Positions 7,008 through 15,199 of a DNA stretch of 15,589 bases are shown piece by piece. A model generated the notes under the pieces. It was not told where the DNA came from. It saw only the letters and a list, made by a program, of their open reading frames with translations, and did no database searches. Position 1 is the stretch's first letter. Every line of letters starts with the position of its first letter. A program made the translations under genes and the position numbers. Origin of the DNA: Prevotella sp. CAG:617 (GTDB lineage: Bacteria > Bacteroidota > Bacteroidia > Bacteroidales > Bacteroidaceae); NCBI GenBank assembly GCA_000438115.1, contig FR903618.1, forward strand, positions 1,158-16,746, in the 5' to 3' direction.

Positions 7008-8072
7008 ATGAAAAACAAACTGAAAAAAGCTTTCGTGCTTTCAGGCCTCAGCCTGATGCTGCTGGCCCAACCGGCCCTGGCAGACCACCGCTACATCCTG
7101 CCCGAACCTTCAACCTCTCCCAGCAAGGCCCAACAGCAACAAATCAAACGGCAGTACGGCATGTTTATCCACTTCGGCATCAACACCTTTCATGACGAAG
7201 AATGGACCGACGGCTCCAAACCTGCCTCCTCGTACGCACCGCCTGTAATTGACGCCGAGCAATGGATAAAAACGGCCAAAGACGCCGGTATGAAATACGT
7301 CATTCTCATCACCAAACATCACGACGGATTCTGCCTGTGGGACAGCCGCTATACCGAATACGACGTGGCGTCGTCGGGCAATACGACCGACGTGGTGACG
7401 GCCGTGGCCAAAGCATGCAAGAAATACGGTATCGGACTGGGACTCTACTATTCGCTATGGGACCGGAAAGTAAACCCCGAGGTCAACGACCCGTCGAAAG
7501 ACGCTGCCTACAACGCATACATGCTCAAACAGATTGACGAACTGCTGCAGAAAGTACGCGCGCAACGCGTTCCGCTGGTTGAATTCTGGCTCGACGGCGG
7601 ATGGACCAAGCAGAACTACCGGTGGCCGATACTGCAAATCTACCAGGCCATCAAGAGCCGCGAACCCAACTGCCAGATTGGCGTGAACTGGAGCATCGGT
7701 TTGCCTCAGAATGCCGATACCCACCCCGTATTGCCCGACCAGCAAAAGGAAGGTTACCCCATACGCTACTTCCCGAGCGACTTCAGACTGGGCGACCCCT
7801 ACCTGCCCACCGACAACGACCCCAAGCTGTTTACCTACAACGGCCAGCAGTATTACATGCCCTGGGAATCAACCGTATGCATCAGCCAATGCTGGTTCTA
7901 CAATTCAAAAGACCTGAAATACAAAACGGTAGACGAGTTGGAGAAGCTGTATCGCCAATGCACCAAGAACGACAACATCCTCATTCTCAACTGTCCGCCG
8001 GGCACCAACGGGAAAATGCGCGACAAAGATATTCAAATCCTCATGGAACTGAAAAAACGACTGGGGATTTAA
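7008..8072 (+). CDS. Secreted GH29 glycoside hydrolase, putative alpha-L-fucosidase
   Basis: Encodes 354 residues from the ATG at 7008. A signal peptide (KNKLKKAFV, hydrophobic core, cut near ALA/D at about 25) sends it to the periplasm or beyond. The GH29 (beta/alpha)8 catalytic fold is shown by MFIHFGINTF (52-61), EEWTDG (64-69), ITKHHDGFCLWDS (101-113) and GLGLYYSLWD (143-152). The probable nucleophile is Asp196 in VEFWLDGGW. A WE motif with Glu287 (MPWESTVC) matches the place where many GH29 enzymes carry the acid/base. The expected reaction is removal of terminal alpha-L-fucose from glycans. It is shorter than many family members and seems to lack the usual C-terminal beta-sandwich. An upstream in-frame ATG at 6948 is rejected because it lies in the metG terminator and would bury the signal peptide. 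The lipoprotein gene follows after 36 bases, suggesting co-transcription. Family is secure; substrate is inferred. Confidence 0.88.
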   Translation: MKNKLKKAFVLSGLSLMLLAQPALADHRYILPEPSTSPSKAQQQQIKRQYGMFIHFGINTFHDEEWTDGSKPASSYAPPVIDAEQWIKTAKDAGMKYVILITKHHDGFCLWDSRYTEYDVASSGNTTDVVTAVAKACKKYGIGLGLYYSLWDRKVNPEVNDPSKDAAYNAYMLKQIDELLQKVRAQRVPLVEFWLDGGWTKQNYRWPILQIYQAIKSREPNCQIGVNWSIGLPQNADTHPVLPDQQKEGYPIRYFPSDFRLGDPYLPTDNDPKLFTYNGQQYYMPWESTVCISQCWFYNSKDLKYKTVDELEKLYRQCTKNDNILILNCPPGTNGKMRDKDIQILMELKKRLGI

Positions 8073-8108
8073 TCCATACTACTTCAAACTTTAATTTTTC
8101 TACACGCC

Positions 8109-9023
8109 ATGAAATCATACTTTCTCCCCATCTTGTTCATGGGACTGACCATAGCCTGCCAGCCTCCCAAGGGAAACGGTTCATCCACACCCGCTCCTAC
8201 TGAAAAAACATCTGAAAAAGCGCCACAACGTGCGCCCTACGAAGGCTTTGAATGGAGAAAAGTAACAGGAGGCGGACTTACGTTCTGGGCCCAGCACAGC
8301 AAAAATATGACGGTGCTGGCTGACGCCGAAGGTGCCGTAATGGTACGCAATAACGACGCTCGTCCCCACCGTCTTATGCAATGGATTAAGATGGAAGGTG
8401 CAGGTCCCGACGCTTTGCTCAAGGCCCTGGCCCGACAGCCCGGATGGGACGCCCGTCAGACAGCACGTCTAGAAAAGGCCGACGCCGGAAGGCCCGGAGT
8501 AGAACGCTATGTCTTAAAACCGGACGGAGAATATGCCAAAAGAATACAGGACAGCATGTCACACTACCCCATACCCATCACCTGCAGCGGCTGGGGTGTA
8601 GGAAACAGCGGCATGCGCTATTTTGAGCTGTTTGATTCTGCTCCGGGCAAGGCGCTGTTTGTTGAAATCGGACAGGATGCCCCTTTGTTTGACGAGAGCA
8701 GCATCACAGCCACCACGGCAACCGACGACAAACACACCACCCTGCAAACGCTGCAAGGCACACTGCGCATCGGTCACGAAGTAAGAAGCTTTACGCCGGA
8801 CGGCAGTTCTACCGAATATTGGGTGGCCGACCGTACCGGAGGGCAACTGGAAAACCAATATGACCGTCTGACGGGTGGAAAGAAAAACGGCAAGTCCGTT
8901 CGGGCAACCCTGAAAGTAACTGACGACGGAAAGTGGGACGACGGTTTTGCTGCAGAATATGAATCCGTACTGCTGGTCTATGAAGTGGTAGAGATAAACG
9001 GGCAGCGTTCCGCCAAACAATAA
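8109..9023 (+). CDS. Lipoprotein of unknown function
   Basis: Encodes 304 residues that I cannot assign to a characterised family. The N-terminus is a lipoprotein signal with lipobox GLTIAC and Cys17. The residues after it (QPPKGNGSS) lack the acidic cluster of surface-exported lipoproteins, so a periplasm-facing position is more likely. A Ser/Thr/Pro/Lys-rich linker (about 18-42) leads to a globular region. Recognisable points are a GGGLTFWAQHS segment (about 55-65), a middle region with PITCSGWGVG and FELFDSAPGKALFVEIGQ, and a C-terminal part with STEYWVADRTGG, YDRLTGGKKNGKSV and EYESVLLVYEVVEI. These look like beta-strand-rich sequence. It starts 36 bases after the GH29 gene and ends just before a shared terminator, so it is probably co-expressed with the enzyme. 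A role in glycan handling would be guesswork from context. Confidence 0.8.
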   Translation: MKSYFLPILFMGLTIACQPPKGNGSSTPAPTEKTSEKAPQRAPYEGFEWRKVTGGGLTFWAQHSKNMTVLADAEGAVMVRNNDARPHRLMQWIKMEGAGPDALLKALARQPGWDARQTARLEKADAGRPGVERYVLKPDGEYAKRIQDSMSHYPIPITCSGWGVGNSGMRYFELFDSAPGKALFVEIGQDAPLFDESSITATTATDDKHTTLQTLQGTLRIGHEVRSFTPDGSSTEYWVADRTGGQLENQYDRLTGGKKNGKSVRATLKVTDDGKWDDGFAAEYESVLLVYEVVEINGQRSAKQ

Positions 9024-9049
9024 AGCCTATCATCTTGCTTTCCCTAAAT

Positions 9050-9102
9050 AAAAAGGAGCAGCGGCAAGCCATCCGTAATGTAGCTTGCCGCTGCTCCTTT
9101 TT
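9050..9102. terminator. Bidirectional intrinsic terminator between converging transcription units
   Basis: A perfect 20-bp stem, arms 9050-9069 and 9083-9102, core GGAGCAGCGGCAAGC against GCTTGCCGCTGCTCC, with a 13-base loop. A-tracts and T-tracts border the arms, so RNA from either strand ends in a GC-rich stem followed by U. It lies 26 bases after the lipoprotein gene (plus) and 35 bases after the MscS gene stop (minus), as expected for a terminator shared by convergent units. Confidence 0.92.
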
Positions 9103-9137
9103 TATTTCAACCGGCGCGGGCAGAACCCGCATGCAGC

Positions 9138-9986
9138 CTACGACTTGGCTATATGCACCGTCTGCTGCGGGAACGGAAAATCAATGCCTTCACGGTTATA
9201 CGTGTCGTAAATCTCACGCCGCAAATCGTAGTAGAGCTTCCAATAGTCGGTCGTTTTACTCCACACGCGAATCAAGACATTCACACTGCTCTCAGCCAAA
9301 GCGTCGACAGCTATAAACGGTGCCGGATCCGACAGGACGAGCGGATTGTTGTCAACAATACGGCGGGTAATCTCCTCCACGCGACTGACGTCGACTCCAT
9401 AATCCACTCCCACCACAAAATCAAGACGGCGCAACTCGTTGCGGGAATAGTTGGTAATCAGTCCGCTGCTCATGGCCCCGTTGGGCACATAGGCCAACGT
9501 ACTGTCGGGACGCGTTACGATGGTATGGAATATCTGTATTTCGCGCACGGTGCCCTGCGTGCCCTGTGCCTCAATATAATCACCTACCTTATAAGGTTTG
9601 AATACCAAGATAATCAGACCGCCGGCCAGATTCTGCAAATTGCCCGACAAGGCCATACCCACAGCCACACCGGCCGATGCCAGCAAGGCTGCAATGGATG
9701 TTGTATTGATGCCCAGCACACTGATTACCGAAACAATCAGAATGATGGTCAACAGGATATTAATAAAACTCTTGAGAAAAGTTTGTACCGACAATTCAAC
9801 CTTTTGCCGCGCAAACGTACGCAACATCAGCCGGTTAATAAGCTTGATAATAAAACGTCCGGCTATATACACAACAATGGCCAGCAGGATATTCTTGCCG
9901 GCAGCAAGCCCCATGTCAATGAGTTTTTGGAGCACTTTCTCCAGATGCTCTGACGTAATGACCAGATAAAACTGATTCATGAACAT
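9138..9986 (-). CDS. Small-conductance mechanosensitive channel (MscS family)
   Basis: Inner-membrane channel that opens when membrane tension rises and releases solutes on osmotic downshock. From the ATG at 9986 it has 282 residues, close to the 286 of E. coli MscS. Three membrane segments are visible: about 27-50, 71-92 and the pore-lining TM3 at about 96-127. TM3 holds the Gly/Ala-rich motif LLASAGVAVGMALSGNLQNLAGG. Then come the beta-domain (FKPYKVGDYIEA, VREIQIFHTIV, VPNGAMSSGLITNYS) and the alpha/beta cytoplasmic vestibule domain ending FPFPQQTVHIAK. A TTG at 9992 and an ATG at 9980 are other possible starts; ATG 9986 is preferred. It lies 40 bases downstream of sbcC on the same strand, so co-transcription is likely although no functional tie is known. 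Confidence 0.95.
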   Translation of the reverse strand: MFMNQFYLVITSEHLEKVLQKLIDMGLAAGKNILLAIVVYIAGRFIIKLINRLMLRTFARQKVELSVQTFLKSFINILLTIILIVSVISVLGINTTSIAALLASAGVAVGMALSGNLQNLAGGLIILVFKPYKVGDYIEAQGTQGTVREIQIFHTIVTRPDSTLAYVPNGAMSSGLITNYSRNELRRLDFVVGVDYGVDVSRVEEITRRIVDNNPLVLSDPAPFIAVDALAESSVNVLIRVWSKTTDYWKLYYDLRREIYDTYNREGIDFPFPQQTVHIAKS

Positions 9987-10026
9987 AAGCAATCGGTATT
10001 TTTAAGATTGAACAAACAAGTTTTCA

Positions 10027-13000
10027 TTACCCCACTTCAATGCGGCTCTGACCGCCGCGAGGGGTCTTGACCAGCCGTATCTGCGGACTGATTTGCGAGC
10101 GTATCTGGTCGGTATGGCTGATGACACCCACCTTACGGCCCTGCGCATTTTCAAGGTTGCCCAACGCGTTCATAACCAGGTCGAGCGACTCATGGTCAAG
10201 ATTGCCGAAGCCCTCGTCAATAAACAGGCTGCCGATAGCCAGATTACGGCTTGACATGGACGAGAGGCCAAGCGCAAGTGCCAGACTGACGACAAAAGTC
10301 TCGCCCCCCGAAAGCGAGCTGACAAAACGGTGTTCGTCACACATGTCGCGGTCGATAATCTCCAGCGTAAGCGAGCCCTTGGGCGAATAGAGCTGATAGC
10401 GCGGCGAGAGGTGACGCAACTGCAAATTGGCCTGCTCTACCAAGAGTTGGAAGGTATAGCTCTGCGCCAGTTCACGGAAACGCTTACCGTCGGCACTGCC
10501 CAGAAGCGTATTCAGCTTCCACCACTCGTCACGCAAGTGGGTAGCCTCCTCCAGTTGCTGCTTCACCTTCATGGCCTCGGCCATGCCCAGTTTGTGGGCA
10601 TACAGACGATTCGAAATTTCAACGGCCCGCTGCTGAAGCTGGCTGATTTGTCCATCCAGCTCAACCGTACGCCGCTGCAATTCGTTGCGTACTTCGGTAT
10701 TCTCGCCATAACTGCCGCCGGTGGTATTCTGCGTTTCGAGCAGGGTGCGGCGCGCACTCTGCAACTCGTTCTCGGCAATAGTCACCTGCTTGATGCGCTG
10801 GTCGATGTCGCGACGCAGGGCGGCCCAGTCACGCGGATCGCTGAATATGCGTTCCAGCTCGGCAAACTGCAACGGAGCGTTCGACGCATTGAATTTCAGA
10901 ATCCAGTAGTCCAGTGCCGACCGGCGCTCACTCATTTCCTGCTGGCGCTTCAGACGGTTTTCAAACAGGTTATGCCCCGTTCCCTTAAGATTCTGATAAT
11001 TCTCGTTTTCCTTTTCAAAACAGGCCTGCGATTCCTGGGTCAGTTCCTGTGCCCGGCTGATATCCTTTTCCATACGTTCAGCCTCTGCCTCAGGCGACTT
11101 TTTGCCGAAGAGCAGTTCCAGTTCCTTCTGCTTGTCGTGGAGCACCTCGCTCAAATGGGCACATTTGTCACGAAGTTGCGTACTCTGTACGGATGTAGTA
11201 TCCTCAATAGCCGCCAGTTCCTTAATGGTATGCTCCAATTCCACATTTTTCTCGCGGGCCGAAGTCAGACGGGTATTCACACTCTTCCAGGCTTCATACA
11301 GGTTGGTCAGCTTCAAGCGGAAGGCATCGCGGTTATTCTTCCAGTCGGAGAACCATGCCGACAGGGTCGACAGGGCATCAATCCGCTCATACACCTCGCC
11401 GGCCTGGCGTTCGTCTTCCTGCAACTGCCGCTGCAGCGTTTCAGCCTGCGACTGACATACCTTGATTGAGGTATTGATGGAATTCAGCTGGTCGCGGCTT
11501 TCGCTCAAGGCCAGGTCGATATCGGCCATCTGAGCATTAATACGGTTGATTTCCGTCTGATGCCGGTTGTACACCTCCAACTCCTCTCCGGCTGCTTCAA
11601 GCGAAGTCACGGTGTTTTCGAGCAACTGCTCTATCATAATACGCCGGGCGTCCTGATTGACCGTGGGCGAGCAATCGGCAAACGAGGGAGCAAGATGGGC
11701 ATACGTGCCCCACGATTCGACATCGGCCCTGACCCACTCCTGACGGCGGGACAGATACTCGTTTTCCGTATCATAGCGCGAACGGGCCGCCGACTGCTGC
11801 TCACGCAGTGCGGCCAGCGTTTTAACGGCATGCTGCAACTTCCGCTGCGCCTCGTCGTAATCGCGTTCAATATTGTCGATAAGCTGTCCGAGCTCACGTT
11901 CCGTCTCCGTATGATACGGATGATGGGTAGCTCCGCAAAGCGGGCAAGGACTTCCCTCCTTGAGTTCGTTGCGCAGGCGCACAATATCCTTACTCTGACT
12001 CAACAGATGCGAGCGCTCAAGCACCTTGAAATGCTCGGTAAGGCGCTCCACCTCAACCTCCCATTCGCCAATCTGACGGTTGGTCTGCTCCATATCCATC
12101 TTGTCGCGGGCAATGGCTGCGCTCTTTTCACTGATTTCGGCATACCCCTCGGAAATACGGTTCCACAAGGTGCGGGCGCCTTCCAGCTTGTTCAGCTGGT
12201 CCTGCAGCTTGGCCACGTTTTGCTGAAGCGTTTTCCCGTCGTGTCCGCTGTTGGCCTGCTGATGTATTTTCAATTCGTTGCGCAAGGTTTGCAAACGGGC
12301 CTCGCATTCATTGCGCTGTTTAACCATCCTTTCAGTTGACGCCTGCAACACCACCTTACGGTTCTGCAACTCGGCCAACTGTTTGGTGCGCTGCTGCTGG
12401 CGGTCGGTAACGGCAGAAAGCTGCTTGAACTTGTCGAGCAGCAATTCGTAGCTGTCAAACATGCGCTGATGGATGGCCAGCGACTGAAGCATCTGTTCCA
12501 GCTCGGCCAACGTCCGTTTGTTTTCCTCATATTCACGGCGCCGCGTGGCCAGACTCAGCCTCAACTCCTCCAGTTTAAGCTCCGACTGATGAAAATCATT
12601 GCGCAAGTTTCCCAACTGGCCCTCGGCCTGCCTGATTTCGCCGCTCAGGGCATATCCTTTCTTTAAAGCCGGCTGGCGCAGACGCAGCAACTCGCGTGCA
12701 CTCTTTTCGCGCTCCACGGCCTGCTGCAGCTGATTACGGTACTGCTCCACCCGCACACGGCTCTGCTCCTGCAGTTCCTGGTTCTTTTCTTCCTGCCGGC
12801 GGAGGTCGCTGATGTCAGCCTCACGCACCTTGATTTCCTGAAACACCGGCTGCACCTCAAGCACCAGGTCGTGGCGCTTCAGCTCGAGCTCCTGAGCATG
12901 AACCGACACATAGTTGCGGTTGGCCTCGGTATATCGCTGTTCGCATTGCCGTACGTTTTCAAGTGCCTTGAAATAAGCCTCGAAATCCTTCAGCTGCTCC

Positions 13001-13785
13001 TGCAGCGAAAGGAGCTGCTCACGATGGTTCTTCAGTTGCGAATCCACCAGCTGCTGCTCCTCTTCCATCTTGCGGTAGTCAGGCTCGTCCATACAACGTG
13101 CCGCCGCCGTCTGATAGTCGTTGGAGAGCATGTTCATCCGGGTGTTGGCCTCGGTATAGTGTTCATATATTTTCTGCGAAATCTTGCCGTATATTTCCGT
13201 TCCGGTGAGTTTTTCCAGAAGCGCCGACTTGTCCACACGCTTGGCCTTGAGGAAATTGGCAAAACTGTTTTGCGCCAACAGTACCGTACGTGTAAACTGC
13301 GTATAATCCAGCCCTATCAGTTCTACGATGCGTGCCGGAACCTCGCCCGAGGGCACTTCCTCCTGGCGCGGAGCCAGCTGACGCAGCGTCTGTACTACGG
13401 GACGTGGCTTGCCGTTGCGGTTCAGGCTCATCTGCCAGCCGGCCTCATAGCGCCGCCCGCCCTCAAGCGTAAACTCCACCCGTGAGTAAGCCTCGGTGCA
13501 GCCGCGCCGCATGAGGTTGCGCACGTCGTCAGTCTGCAACAGAGCCTTACCGTCGGTCTGGCGCACCTCGCGTTCGTCTGCATTCAGCTTTTCAGCCCCG
13601 TCAAAACGCGGCGACTTGTTATACAGGGCCAGACATACGGCATCCAGCAGGGTCGACTTGCCTGCACCCGTGTCGCCCGTAATGGCAAAAAGCCCGGCCG
13701 AGCGAAGAGGCTCCACCGTAAAATCCACCACTTGCTCACCGGCAAGCGACGTCAGATTGCATAGCGTTATCTTATCTATTTTCAT
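10027..13785 (-). CDS. sbcC: SbcC, ATPase subunit of the SbcCD (Rad50-Mre11-like) nuclease
   Basis: A 1252-residue SMC-like ATPase that works with SbcD to open DNA hairpins and cruciforms, cut double strands and process protein-blocked ends. The N-terminal half of the ATPase has Walker A GDTGAGKST at 37-45. The middle is two long coiled-coil arms rich in Glu, Gln, Leu and Arg, separated at the apex by the zinc hook CPLC (614-617), where two molecules join through Zn. The C-terminal half has the ABC signature LSGGE at 1158-1162 and Walker B LFIDEGFGNLD with Asp1190 and Glu1191. All ATPase motifs are intact. It is longer than the E. coli protein (1048 residues), mostly through longer coils. The start ATG at 13785 leads directly into MKIDKITLCNLTSLAG, the usual beginning. 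It follows sbcD after 60 bases, forming the usual sbcDC pair. Confidence 0.96.
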   Translation of the reverse strand: MKIDKITLCNLTSLAGEQVVDFTVEPLRSAGLFAITGDTGAGKSTLLDAVCLALYNKSPRFDGAEKLNADEREVRQTDGKALLQTDDVRNLMRRGCTEAYSRVEFTLEGGRRYEAGWQMSLNRNGKPRPVVQTLRQLAPRQEEVPSGEVPARIVELIGLDYTQFTRTVLLAQNSFANFLKAKRVDKSALLEKLTGTEIYGKISQKIYEHYTEANTRMNMLSNDYQTAAARCMDEPDYRKMEEEQQLVDSQLKNHREQLLSLQEQLKDFEAYFKALENVRQCEQRYTEANRNYVSVHAQELELKRHDLVLEVQPVFQEIKVREADISDLRRQEEKNQELQEQSRVRVEQYRNQLQQAVEREKSARELLRLRQPALKKGYALSGEIRQAEGQLGNLRNDFHQSELKLEELRLSLATRRREYEENKRTLAELEQMLQSLAIHQRMFDSYELLLDKFKQLSAVTDRQQQRTKQLAELQNRKVVLQASTERMVKQRNECEARLQTLRNELKIHQQANSGHDGKTLQQNVAKLQDQLNKLEGARTLWNRISEGYAEISEKSAAIARDKMDMEQTNRQIGEWEVEVERLTEHFKVLERSHLLSQSKDIVRLRNELKEGSPCPLCGATHHPYHTETERELGQLIDNIERDYDEAQRKLQHAVKTLAALREQQSAARSRYDTENEYLSRRQEWVRADVESWGTYAHLAPSFADCSPTVNQDARRIMIEQLLENTVTSLEAAGEELEVYNRHQTEINRINAQMADIDLALSESRDQLNSINTSIKVCQSQAETLQRQLQEDERQAGEVYERIDALSTLSAWFSDWKNNRDAFRLKLTNLYEAWKSVNTRLTSAREKNVELEHTIKELAAIEDTTSVQSTQLRDKCAHLSEVLHDKQKELELLFGKKSPEAEAERMEKDISRAQELTQESQACFEKENENYQNLKGTGHNLFENRLKRQQEMSERRSALDYWILKFNASNAPLQFAELERIFSDPRDWAALRRDIDQRIKQVTIAENELQSARRTLLETQNTTGGSYGENTEVRNELQRRTVELDGQISQLQQRAVEISNRLYAHKLGMAEAMKVKQQLEEATHLRDEWWKLNTLLGSADGKRFRELAQSYTFQLLVEQANLQLRHLSPRYQLYSPKGSLTLEIIDRDMCDEHRFVSSLSGGETFVVSLALALGLSSMSSRNLAIGSLFIDEGFGNLDHESLDLVMNALGNLENAQGRKVGVISHTDQIRSQISPQIRLVKTPRGGQSRIEVG

Positions 13786-13845
13786 AATCGGTTCAAATCA
13801 TGGAAGAAGGGGAAGAAAAAAACGGGAAAAAACAGCCGGCCGCCG

Positions 13846-15084
13846 TCAGGACTGCTGCTCCATGTCCTGCTGGGCCTGCCGGAACAACTGCTGCAAGGAT
13901 TCGGGCATGTCCTCATTGTAGCGCTGCCGGTAGAACCGGCCGGCCAGTTCCAGAGGCGACGTCTGCTGCAACCCCTGCAGGGAATAATGTTCATCCTCAT
14001 GCACCGGCGCGTCGGACACGCTCACCGTGCGGCAATAATGGACAGCCTTGTCGGCCAGAGCCTCAAACAGGCGGTTTTGCAGCGAGGGGTCGGGCACGTT
14101 CTGATGCACGCGCAACTCCAGATAGGGCCAGGCGACATCGTCGGCATTTGACTTACCCACCCGGGGCAGACGGCTGACTTCACGCAACAGCTCATCGGGC
14201 TCAGCACACCCCGAAGCCGGCACGGCCCACAGGGCGCGCAAGGGCTCATAAGGCAACTGACGGATTTGGGCCTGCCCCTGCTCGTCGAGCTCCACGCACA
14301 CCACACCGTGACGATAGCCCCGCTCGCCGAACGACATGGGCAGGGCACTGCCGCTGTAACGCACCTCTTCACGCCCACCCACACGCTGGGCCTTATGGAT
14401 GTGGCCCAACGCCACGTAGGACAGTTTGCCGACGCCCAGTTTGGAAAGGTCCACACAGTCCTGCCCGCCTACGACGAGACGCTCGCTGTGCTCCGCATCA
14501 TTAATTTCAGCCCCGGTGGCATAAAAATGGGCCACGGCCATAAGCGGCACGCCGGCATAGCGGCTTTTTGCCGCAGCCTGGCTGACGCCCTGCAGAAAAC
14601 TGCGCATGCCTTCCTGAGCCGTGAATCCTTCGGGATAATCACAGCTGCGCAAATAGGGAATGGCCAGACAAAGGGCCTCCACGCGGTCGTGCAAACGGGA
14701 ATGAAGCGGAATGACATGGCGGTCGAAGTCAATCTGACCGTCAGGCAGGCGATGCACCAGTCCGCGCACAAACACGCGGTGCATGCCCAAAATGGACGAC
14801 GGCGCCTCCAGCCGGGCCGCGCCGTCATGATTGCCGGCAATCAGCACCACCTGCAGCCCTTCAACCTGCTGCGTGGCATGAATCAGAAAATCATAGAGCT
14901 GGCGTTCGGCAGCTGCCGAAGGGTTGGCATGGTCAAACACGTCACCCGCAATAAACAGCGCATCGGGCTGCTCGTCGGTCAAAACATTAAGTAACCACTG
15001 TAAAAAATGGCGATGCTCCTCCTCACGGCCGTGCCGGTGGAATACATTGCCCAAATGCCAATCGGCAGTATGAAGTATCTTCAT
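13846..15084 (-). CDS. sbcD: SbcD, nuclease subunit of the SbcCD complex
   Basis: Encodes 412 residues of an Mre11-type calcineurin-like phosphoesterase, the Mn-dependent nuclease partner of SbcC. The metal-binding motifs are all present: ADWHLG (Asp8, His10), GDVFD (Asp48), GNHD (Asn85, His86), AHFYATG (His186) and GHIH (His228, His230). A capping domain and a C-terminal SbcC-binding part follow, ending in a helix rich in Gln. The frame stays open upstream to 15234, but the ATG at 15084 is chosen because the catalytic fold starts at once with MKILHTADWH and the upstream piece contains a likely promoter. sbcC starts 60 bases after the stop. In the cell the complex limits long palindromes and repairs broken forks. 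Confidence 0.96.
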   Translation of the reverse strand: MKILHTADWHLGNVFHRHGREEEHRHFLQWLLNVLTDEQPDALFIAGDVFDHANPSAAAERQLYDFLIHATQQVEGLQVVLIAGNHDGAARLEAPSSILGMHRVFVRGLVHRLPDGQIDFDRHVIPLHSRLHDRVEALCLAIPYLRSCDYPEGFTAQEGMRSFLQGVSQAAAKSRYAGVPLMAVAHFYATGAEINDAEHSERLVVGGQDCVDLSKLGVGKLSYVALGHIHKAQRVGGREEVRYSGSALPMSFGERGYRHGVVCVELDEQGQAQIRQLPYEPLRALWAVPASGCAEPDELLREVSRLPRVGKSNADDVAWPYLELRVHQNVPDPSLQNRLFEALADKAVHYCRTVSVSDAPVHEDEHYSLQGLQQTSPLELAGRFYRQRYNEDMPESLQQLFRQAQQDMEQQS

Positions 15085-15112
15085 TTTTATGCTGGATTTT
15101 CTTGAATAGATG

Positions 15113-15120
15113 CAAAGATA
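15113..15120 (-). promoter_or_regulatory. -7 promoter box of sbcDC
   Basis: On the minus strand, TATCTTTG matches the Bacteroidota -7 consensus TAnnTTTG exactly. It lies about 29 bases before the sbcD ATG, giving a predicted leader of about 22 bases. No TTTG was found at the -33 distance. The box suggests sbcDC can be transcribed independently of the upstream xerD-like gene. Confidence 0.5.
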
Positions 15121-15199
15121 CATCTTTTTTGCGGAGTGCCTGACGGATTTTTTTGAAAAGATTGCCTGCGGCAGGACACAACAAAGGGGGTGCGGAAGG

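Noticed and set aside
10330..11469. Long open frame on the strand opposite sbcC (379 codons), and similar frames at 12871-13485 and 14266-14994
   Set aside because: These mirror the coiled-coil and phosphoesterase coding of sbcC and sbcD, with Leu/Gln-rich translations and no family likeness. sbcC and sbcD explain the region fully.
15165..15175. CCTGCGGCAGG palindrome between xerD and sbcD as a terminator
   Set aside because: The usable stem is only four base pairs with a three-base loop, and the next run of T is short and broken, so intrinsic termination is unlikely.
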